A stretch of DNA of 64,000 nt from Begonia masoniana (GCA_022432975.1 CM039502.1:17803453-17867452); one strand, 5' to 3'. Shown: positions 33,551 to 46,160, counted from the stretch's first letter. Translations and numbers: made by a program. The notes: generated by a model not told the origin, from the letters alone.

Positions 33551-34920
33551 CGATAAGTGTGTATTTTACACACTTATTCGGACTCTTTAATCTTGATTCG
33601 ATAACTTTTTCTCAAGCAATTTAACGTATTTAATATTTTTTGTGTAAGTGCGCAGAATTTATAATTTATCAGGTAGAATGTAGCAAACATTAAGAAAAAG
33701 GGAGTATTTCTGAGCAAGTAATTAGCCGATCAAATTGTGAAAATTCAAAGGAGAGAGAACAGAAAAGTAGCCGATCGATCGGCCACTTACAGGCGATCGA
33801 TCGGCTAAATTACAAAACACGAAAGAGAAAGCCTCCAACAGAAGAGATGTCGATCTATCGCTCACATCTCGCGATCGATCTGCTGAAGTGGTATTTTACG
33901 CAAAACAGAAAGTGTGTCGATAGATCGGCTACACCTCAGGCGATCGATCGGCTATGTTAATTGTTTTATTTTGTTTTAATCGTGATCGTTGAGATTAATC
34001 TAAGCCATTAATTGTATTACCAAAGACTTAATTATAAATTAGGTTTTAAAATCATCAAAAGGGACATTCGGAGGAGGCAACGAAGGAGATTCAGAGAGAG
34101 GAGCCCTAGAGAGAGATGGAGACCAGAACAGAGCGAGAGCTTCGGGAATTGATTTTCAGCATAGTTTTTCTTTCTCTTTCTCTTCTGAACTATGAACTTC
34201 TTTATTATTCTTGTTATTTTTCTTTATTTTAGCATGAACTAATTTATTTTTCTAGAGCTACGATGTATCCAGATTATGAATATTTGGTATTTTCTTCAAT
34301 TCAAGTTATTGATTTTCTGTTTCAATATTGTGTTGAGTAACTTATTCTGTTCTTAATGCTTGCAATTGTCTGATCACCAAAAGCATATTCGTAGGATTAT
34401 TTTGAGACCGAGAGGAGATAAATAATCGTGCACTGAATATTTTTCCATGAAAAGGATGTTAGGCTAGAGATAGCTAATGCGTTCATGTGGTATTTTAATT
34501 TCTCGTTCTTAATGTATTCAATTAATTCTCAGGATTAGAGACCGAGAGGTAATAATTCGTTAATTGAATAAGTTTGTCATTGCTCGAGAGAGATTGATGA
34601 ATATTTTTGTGAAATTGCCATCAACACATAGAAATAGAAATTAATAATTTGGATTAAGAAAACTAACTAGGATTAATTTAGGTGAAATCAGAAACCCTAG
34701 AACTTTCTCATTATATTTTTAAACTCGCTTAATTTCTGCTATTTAATTAAATTACTTTATTTTATTATTTTAAATTCAAACTTATCGAAATCTCGTATTC
34801 ATTATAAACTAGGATTAATTTGTTTGATTATCAATTAAAAAGTCCTTGTGGGTTCGACTCGTATTTATACATTTTATTACTTTTGCGACACATTCACTTA
34901 CGTAGAATTTTTTTGCAACA
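33551..34920. repeat. Solo LTR, 1370 bp, in PPR gene
   Basis: Flanked by ATTAG at 33546-33550 and 34921-34925. Ends in GCAACA; the left end reads CGATAAGTGTG, one change from a canonical TG start. There is a short inverted repeat GTGTATTTTACAC near the start. Contains repeated CGATCGATCG palindromes at 33765-33955 and GATTAAGAAAACTAACTAGG, AAAAAGTCCTTGTGGGTTCG near the end. No ORF of note. The family was not identified and orientation was not determined. Confidence 0.8.
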
Positions 34921-35337
34921 ATTAGCCATTCGGAATCAGATGGTTGCTTCTGGTGTTCCACCAAATGTTTTTACTTATAATGCCTTGATCCATGCTCGAA
35001 TAAAATCAGGGACACATTAGGTGCTTATTCACTTAAAAATGAGATGCTGCTGTGTGGCATATATCCTAATTTGGTGACTTATAATTTGTTGATAGGCGCT
35101 GCTTGGAGACATTTGTTCTGGCCTTCAACTGCATGATGAAATGTGTAGAAGGGGACTTGAACCCGATAAAATTACATATACTGAACTAATTAGGGGACTT
35201 CAAATTCAAGGTAATAAGAAGGCAAAAGATCTTTTGGCTAAGATATGGACACGTGGGTCACCAATGGATCATGTTCCATTTCAGATACTCTTTGGGAAAT
35301 ATGTTGGATGGAGCAGCTTGACTTGACATTTGACCTG
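34921..35337 (+). pseudogene. PPR gene fragment 5
   Basis: Continues LAIRNQMVASGVPPNVFTYN then ALIHARIKSG, breaks at TAG near 35018, and resumes with LQLHDEMCRRGLEPDKITYT, ELIRGL, KAKDLLAKI and DHVPFQILF. A 1-nt deletion near 35302 shifts the frame; the corrected frame runs through ACCTG (35333-35337) into fragment 6 beyond the copia element. Confidence 0.85.
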
Positions 35338-35586
35338 TGTTGAAAAACCGAAATGAAAACGAAAAAGAAAAACGAGAAAAAAGTGGACACCAAGATTTAA
35401 GTGGAAATCCTAAAAGGGAAAAAACCACGGGCAGAGGAGAAATCACTATGTAAAATCAAGGTACAATGAGTTTTGCCACACTAGCATATATTTATACATA
35501 ACATAAAACCCTAGTCATCTGAGATTCACAACGTGGCCCGAAACCGGCCTGGCCCAGTCAAAAATCGGGTCACACCGAAACTAACA
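35338..35586 (-). repeat. 3' LTR of copia element
   Basis: 249 bp, + strand reading TGTTGAAAAACCG to CGAAACTAACA; matches 46161-46409. Confidence 0.92.
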
Positions 35587-35676
35587 ATCTCCACCTTGAC
35601 ACGAATTCTACTGCATAAAAATATACTCCAAAACTCCAGCAAAGCTCCTCCACCATAAAAGCCCCTCAGGGCGAAA

Positions 35677-36403
35677 TCAGCAACTAATACCAACCAAGCT
35701 CAAACAATGTTTGAACTTAGATGTGGGCAAAATCTTGGTCATCATATCAGCAGGATTATCATGAGTATTAATTTTACTCACTGTGAAATCACCACGAACA
35801 ATCACATCACGAACAAAATGATAACGAATATCAATGTGCTTCGTCTTCTCATGAAACATCTAATCTTTGGTGAGAAAAATAGCACTCTGACTGTCACAAA
35901 ATACTTTGGAAATCTGCAATTCTTTATTGAGCACACTAAACAAACCTTTTAACCATATGGCTTCCTTGCATGCTTCTGTAATAGCCATATATTCTGCCTC
36001 TGTAGTAGACAACGCGACGGTATCTTGTAAAGTAGCTCTCCAACTAATAGCACAACCTCCAACTGTAAAAACATATCCTGTGAGAGATCTCCTCTTGTCA
36101 AGATTTCTTGCATAGTCAGAATCAACGTATCCAATTACCGGATCTCTATTTCTTCCAAATTGAAGACATACATCGCTAGTCCCCCGTAGATACCTAAGAA
36201 TCCACTGAACAGCTTTCCAGTGTTCCTTTCCTGGATTTGCCATGTATCTACTTACAGCACTGACTGCATAAGATAAATCTGGACGCGTGCAAACCATAGC
36301 ATACATAACCGATCCCACTACACTAGAATATGGAACTCGTGACATATAATTAACTTTTTCATCTGACTGAGGACATAAAGTAGATAAAAGTCTGAAATGA
36401 GCT
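35677..36403 (-). pseudogene. RNase H and pol C-terminus of copia element
   Basis: Minus-strand translation: VPYSSVVGSVMYAMVCTRPD, YVDSDYARNLDKRRSLTGY, ALSTTEAEYMAITEACKEA, a stop near 35860, then [13 protein letters not shown] and [11 protein letters not shown]. The conserved acidic residues of the Ty1 RNase H are mostly present. Separated from the RT by the solo LTR at 36404. Confidence 0.88.
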
Positions 36404-37117
36404 TGTAACGCCCCGAAAACCCACCTGGGTTCCCGGTGCGCACAGGGACTACTCTGAGCTAAACGAGACCCCCTTTAACTACTATCTCATCCACGTAACT
36501 ACTAACGCAAGGAATTTAAAGCTAAGTCTCCTGAAGACTTCACTCATGCCATATCTGGTTTCATTAACTCACTAAGTTCTCCTAATCTCATCGCTTAAAC
36601 TTTCAATAAAACTCACTAATTTCCCTTAATCCTAACTGTTAAGCTCCACGGCGTCCTTCCCGAAAATTTCGACAGAGTAACACTTGAAAATGGTATCCCC
36701 AAAATGCTAGGTACCTGCAAACGAATCAAATCCTCAACCAAATCCAGAACATTTCTAACCATCTAACCAACATACGAAATCTCTAGACAATCATCATCAG
36801 TAGAAAGATTGTACTATCAACCCAAAATGAAGAAAATTCATAGTATAGAGTGACACATCACCCTTAACTATGACTATATACAACCACTACACAATACCCC
36901 CACAAAATAAAAACAAAGAGAAGCCCTACTCCCCACCGAGCCACTGCTCCTCTTGGGTTGAGTCGCTCTAACACTGCCATCAGCCGGGGCCCTGGTTGCA
37001 CGCCACCAACTGCCATCTATCTATTGGTCAGACTCTCGGTACTCACCCTCCTCGTCTACGCACCTACACCACAGAACCGGTAAGCTCAAAGCTTAGTAAG
37101 TATGCAATCCTAACACA

Positions 37118-37910
37118 TGCACGTCACCTCCGGCCCGAGTCCAACCCGAGATTCGCGGAGCCACGTCATCTCTGACCCGAGTCAAACCCAGGATTCGCGG
37201 AGGCACATCACCTCCGGCCCGAGTCCAATCCAGGATTCGTGGAGTACGTCGCCTCCGGCCCCAGTCCAACCTGGGATGCGCGGAGCCACGTCACCTCCGG
37301 CCCAAGTCCAACCCGGGATTCGCGGAGCACATCACCTCCGGCCCGAGTCCAACCCGGGATTCACGGAGCACGACACCTCCGACCCGAGTCCAACCCGGGA
37401 TTCGCAGAGCCACATCACCTCCGGCCCGAGTCCAACCCGGGATTCGCAGAGCACGTCACCTCCGGCCCGAGTCCAACCCGGGATTCATGGAGCCACGTCA
37501 CCTCCAGCCCGAGTCCAACCCGGGATTCGCGGAGCACGTCACCTCCGGCCCGAGTCCAACCCGGGATTCACGGAGCCACGTCACCTCCGGCCCGAGTCCA
37601 ACCCGGGATTCGCGAAGCACGTCACCTCCGGCCCGAGTCCAACCCAGGATTCGCGGAGCCACGTCATTTCCAGCCCGAGTCCAACCCGGGATTCGCGGAG
37701 CACGTCACCTCCGACCCGAGTCCAACCCGGGATTCGAGGAGCACGTCACCTCCGGCCCGAGTCCAACCCGGGATTCGCAGAGCACGTCACCTCCAGCTCG
37801 AGTCCAACCCGGGATTCGCGAAGCCACGTCGCCTTCGGCCCGAGTCCAACCCTGGATTCACGGAGCACGTCTCATCCGGCCCGAGTCTAACCCGGGATTC
37901 GCAGAACCAC
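37118..37910 (-). repeat. 41/42-bp minisatellite, 19 copies
   Basis: Tandem units built on ACGTCACCTCCGGCCCGAGT followed by CCAACCCGGGATTCGCGGAG. Units alternate between 41 and 42 bp (GAGCACG versus GAGCCACG), and several frames stay open across it, producing artefactual repeat peptides such as TSGPSPTRDSR. Confidence 0.9.
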
Positions 37911-38125
37911 ATCCTGCACAAGACTCCCAACATACGTACAACTGACCCACAACCTGCACAAGACTCCCGACATATGTACAACTAACCCACAACCTGCACA
38001 AGACTCCTGACATACGTACAACTGACCCACAACCTGCACAAGACTCCCGACATATGTACAACTGCCTCACAACATGCACAAGACTCCCAACATACGTACA
38101 ACTGCCCCACAACCTGCACAAGAGA
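37911..38125 (-). repeat. 40-bp minisatellite, about 5.5 copies
   Basis: Units CCTGCACAAGACTCCCGACA then TACGTACAACTGACCCACAA, immediately following the previous array. Confidence 0.88.
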
Positions 38126-38164
38126 GAATCAACAACCGCTAAACTGGGCCATCGCGAACCCACG

Positions 38165-38515
38165 CACAAGAGCACACTAGGAGGGACTCAACCACTCAAC
38201 CCTGGGCCAAAGCAGACATCACAATAGCTCGCCAGGAAGGAATCAACTATCACCCTAACCTGGGCCATCACGGACACCCGCACAAGAGCACACCAGGAGG
38301 GACTCAACCACTCAACCCTGGGCCCAAGCAGACATCACAATAGCTCGCCAGGAAGGAATCAACTATCACCCTAACCTGGGCCATTACGGACACCCGCCCA
38401 AGAGCACACCAGAAGAGACTCGACCACTCAACCCTGGGCCCAAGCAGACATCACAATAGCTCGCCAGAAGTAAATTAACTATCACTCTAACCTAGGCCAT
38501 CACGGATACCCACAC
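38165..38515 (-). repeat. About 115-bp tandem repeat, three copies
   Basis: Units beginning near 38169, 38283 and 38399 with AAGAGCACACCAGGAGGGAC, each including ACATCACAATAGCTCGCCAG and AACTATCACCCTAACCTGGG. Confidence 0.85.
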
Positions 38516-39908
38516 TACTACTTACCTGCCGTCCTAGCTCTCTGAGGATGCTCGGTTCCCTGTCCACCTACGGCTTGACCTACGAAAAATATTCAAACTT
38601 CATTAAAATCAAGTTTACATTCACCAATTTACTCTCAAACTACTATTTCTAACCTAACCCAACTAAATTCTAATTGGGCCACTTATTTGGGTTCGGCAAA
38701 AACCGACCCGAAACCTCAGACGTGCGTAACTTTTGCGTCGGCTAACGAAATCGAACGATTCCAGCGGTCACATACTCCTCTAAAGACCTAGTTTAACCTG
38801 TCAAAAGAGAATTTAAAACGAATGACTGTAACCAGTCCAAAACCCAAAAAAAAAGAATCGGTCTATTAAGCTAAAACGTCCAAAATTTAACTTTCAATCC
38901 AATTTCACTAATTTCATTGCCAACTAACCCCATTTAGATTAACTTAAGCTTGACACAACACAATTTGATAGTTCCCCACTCGAAAACCTGATTTTCACCT
39001 AAACTTCAAATTTGCTTAACTTTTGCTACGCTTATCCGAATGACTCGATTTCAGCGGCTAAACGCTCCCCATACAACCTATTTTAACATACTAAAAGGAA
39101 TTTTAAAAAGATAAATTGTAGCTAAGTGAAATGCACCAAAAACATAACTGGCTTTACACTAAAAAATCTAGAATTTCAACTTCAATCCGATTTTTCACAA
39201 ATTTCTTCACCAATCAGCCACCCTAACACCCAATTAGCATAATCTAACAAAATCATAAGGCTTCACACAGGAAAAACCGAAGAACACATATTGGGAGTTC
39301 TCTGTTTTTCGCTCAAATTGAGCTCCTCATAGCTCGGCGACCATTGTTGGTCCAAGGGTCGGCAAACCCATACCGAGAACACCCAAAATCGACCGGTGAT
39401 CGGAACCAAATCTGGCTCGTCACTCACAGCCTCGAACAGAACCAGAAAAGGGCAGAAACCGAGTCATACCTGTTGGTTCATGCACGAAGACAACCAAAAT
39501 CTGCTCGCCGCCGTCATCTGGCCGGAGAACATCAGAAATCACGGTTGTCGTCGTCGGAGGGACGTCGCTCGGGTTCTTCCCTCTCCGTTCTGCTCTCGGG
39601 TTCTCGAATGACAGAATGGCTTCTTCGAAGCCATTCTGTTGTTTTATTTATTTATTTTTTTAAATTAAAACTTATTTTTTATTAAAACATTAAATAAAAT
39701 AACATTTACCGTTTTGCCCTCCCGTAAATTCGGCCGCTCTGAAACTCCGGTAAATCCTATCCTTCGACCGTTAAATTTCTATAAATTGACTCTCACCTCA
39801 CCCTCGGTCTAACTCCTCCACCAAAACTCCCGAGAAATAATTTAATTAACCTAATAGCTAACCTAACTTAAATTAATTAAATTAACCTGAAAAATTTTGG
39901 GTATTACA

Positions 39909-40553
39909 AAGCTGCTAATGGAATACTAAAATGATTAGATTTATTCATGTTAAACCTGCAGAGAACCTTCTGAATATCCTCCTTCTGACTTATGTACAGT
40001 TTACCAGCTTTCCTATCTCTCTGTATTTCTATACCAAGAATTCTTTTGGCGGCTCCCAAATCTTTCATCTCAAATTTGTTACTCATTTGTTCTTTAACCC
40101 TTTTGATATCTTCTATATCTTTAATTGCTCTCAACATATCATCTACGTATAAGAGCAAATAAATCACTGACTCATTCTTCTCATTCTTCATGTAAACACA
40201 ACTGTCGTAATTGCTCCTTCTGAAACCTTGATCAGACATGAATTAATCAAATCTCTTATACCACTGTCTTGGCGATTGCTTTAGACCATAGAGAGACTTT
40301 TTCAACGAACAAACATAAGTCTCCTTTCCAGGAACTTTGAAACCTTCAGGTTGCTGCATATAGATGTCCTCCTCAAGTTCTCCATGTAAAAATGCAGTTT
40401 TCACATCCAACTGCTCAAACTCAAGGTCGTGCATAGCCACAACGCCTAACAAAGCTCAAATCGAGCTGTGCTTAACAACTGGAGAAAACACATCAGTGAA
40501 GTCTACACCTGGAATCTGACTGTAACCCTTAGCAACCAGACGTGCTTTGTACC
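39909..40553 (-). pseudogene. Reverse transcriptase of copia element (C-terminal part)
   Basis: Minus-strand translation: FEQLDVKTAFLHGELEEDIY, SLYGLKQSPRQWYKRFD, a stop near 40242, then SNYDSCVYMKNE and catalytic LLYVDDML. The polymerase Asp pair is intact. Stops also near 40455. The upstream RT codons resume beyond the solo LTR at 40554. Confidence 0.88.
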
Positions 40554-42735
40554 TGTAACGCCCCCGAATCCACCCAAGTTCGGTGCGCTACTTTGCTAAC
40601 CAATCCCACATTAAAACATAATTTAAAATAAGCCTAGACTCGTTAATTTCCCTTAATCCTAACCGCTAAGCACCACGGCATCTTTCCCGAAAATTTCGAC
40701 AAAATAACGCCTGAAAATGGTGCCTCCAAAATGCTAGGTACCTGCAACCGAATAAATCCCAACCAACCAGATCCCGAAAATAGTTACTTAACTAACCAGC
40801 AACCAGCATATGAAATCTCCAAATAACAGTAAGAGGAACCTAAAATGCGAACATCTGAAAAATCCACAATATAGGCGATACATCACCCGTAAATATGACT
40901 AAATACAACATTTCCCAAAAAGAGTTAAAAAAACTGAATACAATCCAATCCAACACATTTCCCCAAAGATCATGGTCGAGACGCCCCGACAACTGCCTGC
41001 ACCGGCGTGCTCCATGTGCCACCGACTGCCACCTAGTCCCGGGATTCATCATCTAGCTCACATGATCTTGTTTTCACCTACACCACAGAACACACACACA
41101 CACGTAAGCTTAAGCTTAGCAAGTAATGAAGAACGAATATAAACGTTCACAACGCACACCACACTCACACAATACTCAAGTAATAACCAACAAACAAACA
41201 ACACCGACAACCAAGCAGGTCACTCACACAATACTCAAACACCAAACACCAAACACCAAACAATAAACAACTTCTAACACACAGTTTGCCTGCACCGAAG
41301 TGCCATATTTGCCGTGCACCGAAGTGCCATATTTTTCACACACACACGACAAACACAACGACAACACAACAGCAAGGCCAAACCACACCACATAATACCA
41401 CACAACACGACGACTCAACGCAACAACACGACCATATAACACCACATGGCCAAAAAATGAAACACAAAACCAATCAACCAACAAGACAAGCAACTCCACG
41501 CAATCCCGAAGCAACAGAATTAATTCGATGTAACACGAAGCAAAGCAATAACAAAGAAACCCTACCGTTCTATGGTGTAGGCCCGAAGGAAAAAGAATAG
41601 CATCCACAACTTACCTAGCGTCCTAGCTCGCTGAGAATATTCAGTTACCTGTCCACCTACGGCTCGACCTACGACAAATACCCAAACTTCATTAAACTCA
41701 ATGTTACATTCACCAATTACTCTCAAACTACTATTTCTAGCCTAATCCAACTAAAATCTAACTAAACAGGCCACTAATTTAGGTTTGGTAAAAACCAACC
41801 CAAAACTTCGAACGCGCATAACTTTTGCGTCGGTTATCAGAATCGAACGATTCCAGCGGCCACGCACTCCTCTAATAACCTATTTTAACCTGCCAAAATG
41901 AATTTTAAAACAATTAACCCTAGCTAGGTCAAAATGGCAAAAACCCGAACTGCCCTTTAACCAGAAATTTCCCCCTTTTCGATTTTCCATCAATTTTCAC
42001 TCAATTCCTCACCAATCGACCACCTACACCTTCAATTTGAATAATCTAATCAAAATCCCGAGCCACACACACCAAAACCAAAATGCCCCAAATCGGAGCC
42101 CTCTGATTTTTGCCCAAACGGAGCTCATCACGACCAGGCGATGAAAGCCGGTACAAGGGTTGGCAAACCCATGCCGGAAACAACCTAAATCGGCCGGGGA
42201 AACAACCTAAATCGGCCGGTGATCAGAGCTCAATCGAGCTCGTCACTCCCGGTCTCCAACAGAACCGAAAACAGGGCTAAAACCAACTTACCGATTCGGT
42301 TCGTGTGAGGAGTCAGCCGGAAGCTCCTCGTCGCCGTCGTCTGGCCGGAGACGTCGAGGAATCGCGGCGGTGAACGGCCGTCGATCGTCGCGCGTCTCCC
42401 TCCTCTCCCCTGCTCCGTTCTCGGGTGCTCGATGCTCGCGACAGAATGGCTTCAAGCCATTTTGTTATTTTATTTTTTATTTTATAATAATAATATTAAT
42501 AATAAAACTAACCATTAATTAAATCCTCATTTACCAGTTTATCCTTCCGTATTTTCGACCATTTCGACTTTCGATAAATCTTGCTCTTAAATTATAATCC
42601 ACGGCTTACTTTCACAGAAAATATCCGAACCTAAATTAGAAACCATTTGTTCCACCAATTTATTTAATTAAACATCCTATTTTATTATTCTTTTATTTTC
42701 TCTCCAATTTTTCCCCAAAAATCCCGGGTGTTACA
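40554..42735 (-). repeat. Solo LTR, 2182 bp, in copia pol
   Basis: Starts TGTAACGCCCCC, ends CCCGGGTGTTACA and is flanked by a perfect GTACC duplication (40549-40553 and 42736-42740). Shares several blocks with the solo LTR at 36404 but lacks its minisatellites. Contains ACACAACGACAACACAAC-type low-complexity sequence (41090-41560); ORFs on both strands there are compositional artefacts. Confidence 0.9.
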
Positions 42736-42740
42736 GTACC

Positions 42741-44255
42741 TGTCTTCTTCAACACCTGGTGTACCTTCCTTTCTCTTGAACACCCATTTTCAATTAACAG
42801 ATTTCTTATCCTTAGGCAACTCGACTAAGTTCCACGTGTCATTCTTCTGAAGAGACTCCATTCCCTTCTGCATAGCAATCATCCATTTTTCACAATATTT
42901 TGAACTTACTGTCTTTGAGTAGGTAGATGGTTCATCACATGCATCAATGCTTTCAGCTACACTCAAAGCATAAGCAACTAAATCTGCTTCCCCATATTTC
43001 TGTGGAGGTCTAATCTTCCTCCTTGGTCTATTTTTGGTAATGCAATATTGTGGGGGAGCCAATACCGGTGGCTGTAGAGAAACAATGTCATCATGTGTTT
43101 CTGAACTGTCTTGAACTGAAGATCCTGATGTCGACCCTGATCCAAGTTCAACTTCAAAATTTCCACTGGATATCTGATTAGTTTTTTCTGGCAAGACCTC
43201 TGGAGATGGTTTATTCAACATAGCAGTCTCGTCAAATACCACATCTCTACTGTATCTGACTTTACTATGTCCTGGACACCATAATTTGTATCCCTTTACC
43301 CCAGATTTGTATCCAAGGAATACACACTTTAGTGATCTTGATTCTAACTTACCTTGATCAACATGTGCATATGCAGGGCAACCGAACACTCTCAAAACTG
43401 AATAATCTGCAAGAGTACCAGACCAAACTTCTTCAGCAGTTTTCTTATTGAGAGCAGTACTTGGAGAACGATTTACAATGTAACAAGCAGTTTCTGCAGC
43501 TTCAGCCCAAAATGACTTAGGTAAACCTGAACTTGAGAGCATACACCGAACCTTTTCCATCAAAGTTTTATTCATTCTTTCTCCTACACCTGCTGTGGAG
43601 TCCCCGGGATTGTCAGATGCCTCAAAATTCCTTCTATTCTACAAAAAAGAATTGAACTCCTCTGAACAAAACCCCAACCCATTATTGGTGCGAAGATGTT
43701 TTGCCTTCCTCTCTGTCTGCTTTTCAACCATCGTTTTCCAATCCTTGAAAGTAGAAAATACTTCACTCTTTTTCTTCAAGAAGAATACTCATACTTTTCT
43801 GGAGAAATCATCTATGAATGTTAACATATAATGTGCCCCTCCCTTGGAAGGCACCTGTGCTGGTCCCCATAGATCTGAGTGAATATAATCTAGAATCTCC
43901 TTTGAATTGTGAGTGCCCATAGCAAATTTGACTCTTTTCTGTTTCCTAGCTAGACAATGCTCGCAAAATTGTAATTTATTGGTGCTCTGACCATTCAAAA
44001 GTCCCCTTTTGCTTAATTAAGACAAACCATGTTCATGTGTCCCAGACGCATATGTCATAAACTGGTGAGATCTTCATCTGATATTGAAGTACTAACAGCC
44101 ACATCCCCAACAACTGTAGAACCCTGCAAAACATACAGATTTCTAGACTTTCTCTGTCCTTTCATCATAACAAGAGAACCCCGACTGATCTTCAAAACTC
44201 CACCTTCACCGGTGTACTTGCACCCATTAATATCCAGAGTACTCAACGAGATCAA
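42741..44255 (-). pseudogene. Integrase and integrase-RT linker of copia element
   Basis: Minus-strand: CEHCLARKQKRVKFAMGTHN (zinc region), DYIHSDLWGPAQVPSKGG and FIDDFSRKV (first catalytic Asp in the HSDLWGP segment), then a frame break near 43600-43780, GERMNKTLMEKVRCML after the third acidic position, FWAEAAETACYIVNRSPS, GCPAYAHVD, VFLGYKSGVKGYKLWCP, and the linker CEKWMIAMQKGMESLQKNDT. Stops near 43997, 43786 and 42790. Confidence 0.87.
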
Positions 44256-45358
44256 ATTCCTCTGCAGTTAGGGAACGTGTTGCACATCACCAATGTCATG
44301 CCTACTCCGTCATACATTTTGATTCTCACTGTACCAATTCCTACAATCTTACACGATGCATTATTTCCCATTAATACAGCTCCTTTTGACACAGTTTCAT
44401 AAGTTGAAAACCATTCTCGATTGAGACACATATGAAATGTGCAGGCTGAATCCAGAATCCATTCCTCAGATGACCTTGAGTTTTCCTTAGATACTATCAA
44501 TAGATTACCTTGATCACTTTCACCACTTTCATCTTCAGCAACAACTGCTTTATCAGAGTTCCCTGACTGTTTTTCATTTTGTTCACTTTGTTCTTTTCTC
44601 TTGCTCTTGCTTTGCAATTGATAACACTCTGATTTTATATGCTCATTTTTCTAACAGTAAAAACAAACTTTGTTTCTATTCCTGGACTTTGATCTGCCCC
44701 TTGAATTCTTTCTGCTATGACTATTTTTCTCAGACTTCTCTGTATCTCTACCCCGAGTAACCAATCCCTCGCCTTGAGTTCCAGATCCAACTACAAGGTG
44801 CTTCATCCTTTCCTTTGAAAGCAAATCATCGCAGACTTTCTTCAGGGTTAGCGTGCCACGACTATATAACATCGTGTCCCGAAAAATATTGTACGAAACA
44901 GGCAACGTGCATAACCAAATCAAGGCTAAATCATCATCATCATATTTGCACTCCAAAGTTTCCAAATCCGAAACTATCTCTTTTAATGCACACAAGTGTT
45001 CTTTGATAGAAGCCCCTTCTCTCATATGATGAAAATATAATTGTTGCTTCAAATGCAGCTTACTCGTGAGAGTTTTAGGTTGGCACAATTCTTCCAATTT
45101 TGACCATACTTCAGCAGCAGATTTCGCCTTCAACACATCCTCCAAAATTGAATTTGACAAGTGTAGACGAATCAAGGATAATGCTTTTCTGTCTCTTGTG
45201 GGTTTCTCTACCTCTGACCAAGACTCAGACATATTATCAAAACCAAGTAACATGTCATCCAATTTCATTTGTGCGAGAAGATCTCGCATCTTTACCTGCC
45301 ATATTAAGAATCTTGTATTCCTATCCAGCAAAGGAATATCATATTTTAATGATGTCAT
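44252..45358 (-). pseudogene. gag and protease of copia element
   Basis: Minus-strand ATG at 45358 (MTSLKYDIPLLDRNTRFLIW), gag domain with LHLSNSILEDVLKAKSAAEV and KLEELCQPKTLTSKLHLK, and a zinc knuckle [14 protein letters not shown] broken by a stop near 44651. The protease active site [12 protein letters not shown] near 44440 is intact. A frame change lies near 44260. The 5' untranslated part (45359-46147) contains GC-rich sequence on which short ORFs arise by chance. Confidence 0.88.
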
Positions 45359-46147
45359 TTCTCAAAAATTCAGAATAAATCTTTTAAAATATTCTGAACC
45401 AACAGAAAAAATCGTCCAACAAACAGATAAATTTTCGATCAATAATTCAGCCAGCCACAAAATTTCAATATCAGAATTCCTAACAATATCTCCACCCGAT
45501 AATTACTCCAAAAATAATAGTGAATAATATCTCAACCTCCTAAAACTTCTTCAGAACCCCAAGATTTCACCAACAAAAATTTCAGAATATTTGACTCCAA
45601 AAATAATCAGAAAATTCGCAGCAGTAATCAATATGCAAAATTCTACGGTGAAAAATACCAAAAATACCAAAAACAGAACAGGCTTGCTTGCTGCTCGGAG
45701 GTTGTTGACAGACGACGGCGACTAGGGCTCGACGACAGCGGCATGGAGGCGTGGCGGCGTTCTCTGGTTTGAAAGTGAGACCGGCAACTGGGCTTCTCTT
45801 TGGATGACGGTCGCGGCGTGCGAGCAATCAGAGGTTGTCGGCCACACTGCTCGGTTGATGACAGACGACGGCGGCGCGGCGATCTGTGCACGCGACGGCG
45901 GAGTTCATGGGCAGCGGCTCGGGTGGCGCTCTCCTCTTCTCCTCTGTCGAAGAAGAACAACAGAACCGAATACTTGTTCTGTTTCTTCACACACAGCAAA
46001 AACAGAAAAGAAATTAACTTTTCTTTTCTATTTTTCTATTTTTTTTTCCTCCAAATTTCAATTTCAATTACCGAAATTGCAAATCTGAAAAACGTTCAAT
46101 ACCCTCGAAAAATCAAAACCTGATTTTCGAAAACCTTCAACCTGAAG

Positions 46148-46159
46148 CTCTGATACCAA
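46148..46159 (-). other. Primer binding site of copia element
   Basis: Minus strand TGGTATCAGAGC, the canonical initiator-Met tRNA site, 1 nt from the 5' LTR. Confidence 0.85.
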
Positions 46160-46160
46160 T

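Larger units (their letters stand above)
36404..39908 (-). repeat. Solo LTR, 3505 bp, with three minisatellites, in copia pol
   Basis: Starts TGTAACGCCCCG and ends GGGTATTACA; flanked by GAGCT (36399-36403) and AAGCT (39909-39913), a 5-bp duplication with one change. No retroviral proteins inside. Related to the solo LTR at 40554 (shared CCTTAATCCTAAC, CCGAAAATTTCGACA, AAATGCTAGGTACCTGCAA). By the TGTAACGCCCC start it is taken as minus oriented, like its host. The repeat-driven ORFs at 37117-37985 are not genes. Confidence 0.87.

Noticed and set aside
37117..37985. Overlapping long ORFs encoding TSGPSPTRDSR-like repeats
   Set aside because: They are produced by the 41/42-bp minisatellite, open in several frames at once, with no start context or homology.
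37118..38515. CRISPR-like array
   Set aside because: Direct tandem repeats without unique spacers, inside a plant solo LTR.
41224..41607. Cys-rich minus-strand ORF and its plus-strand partner
   Set aside because: Low-complexity ACAAC-rich LTR sequence gives open frames on both strands; not protein-like.
45643..46123. GC-rich ORFs near the 5' end of the copia element
   Set aside because: They overlap the untranslated leader between LTR and gag; Arg-rich in several frames by composition.
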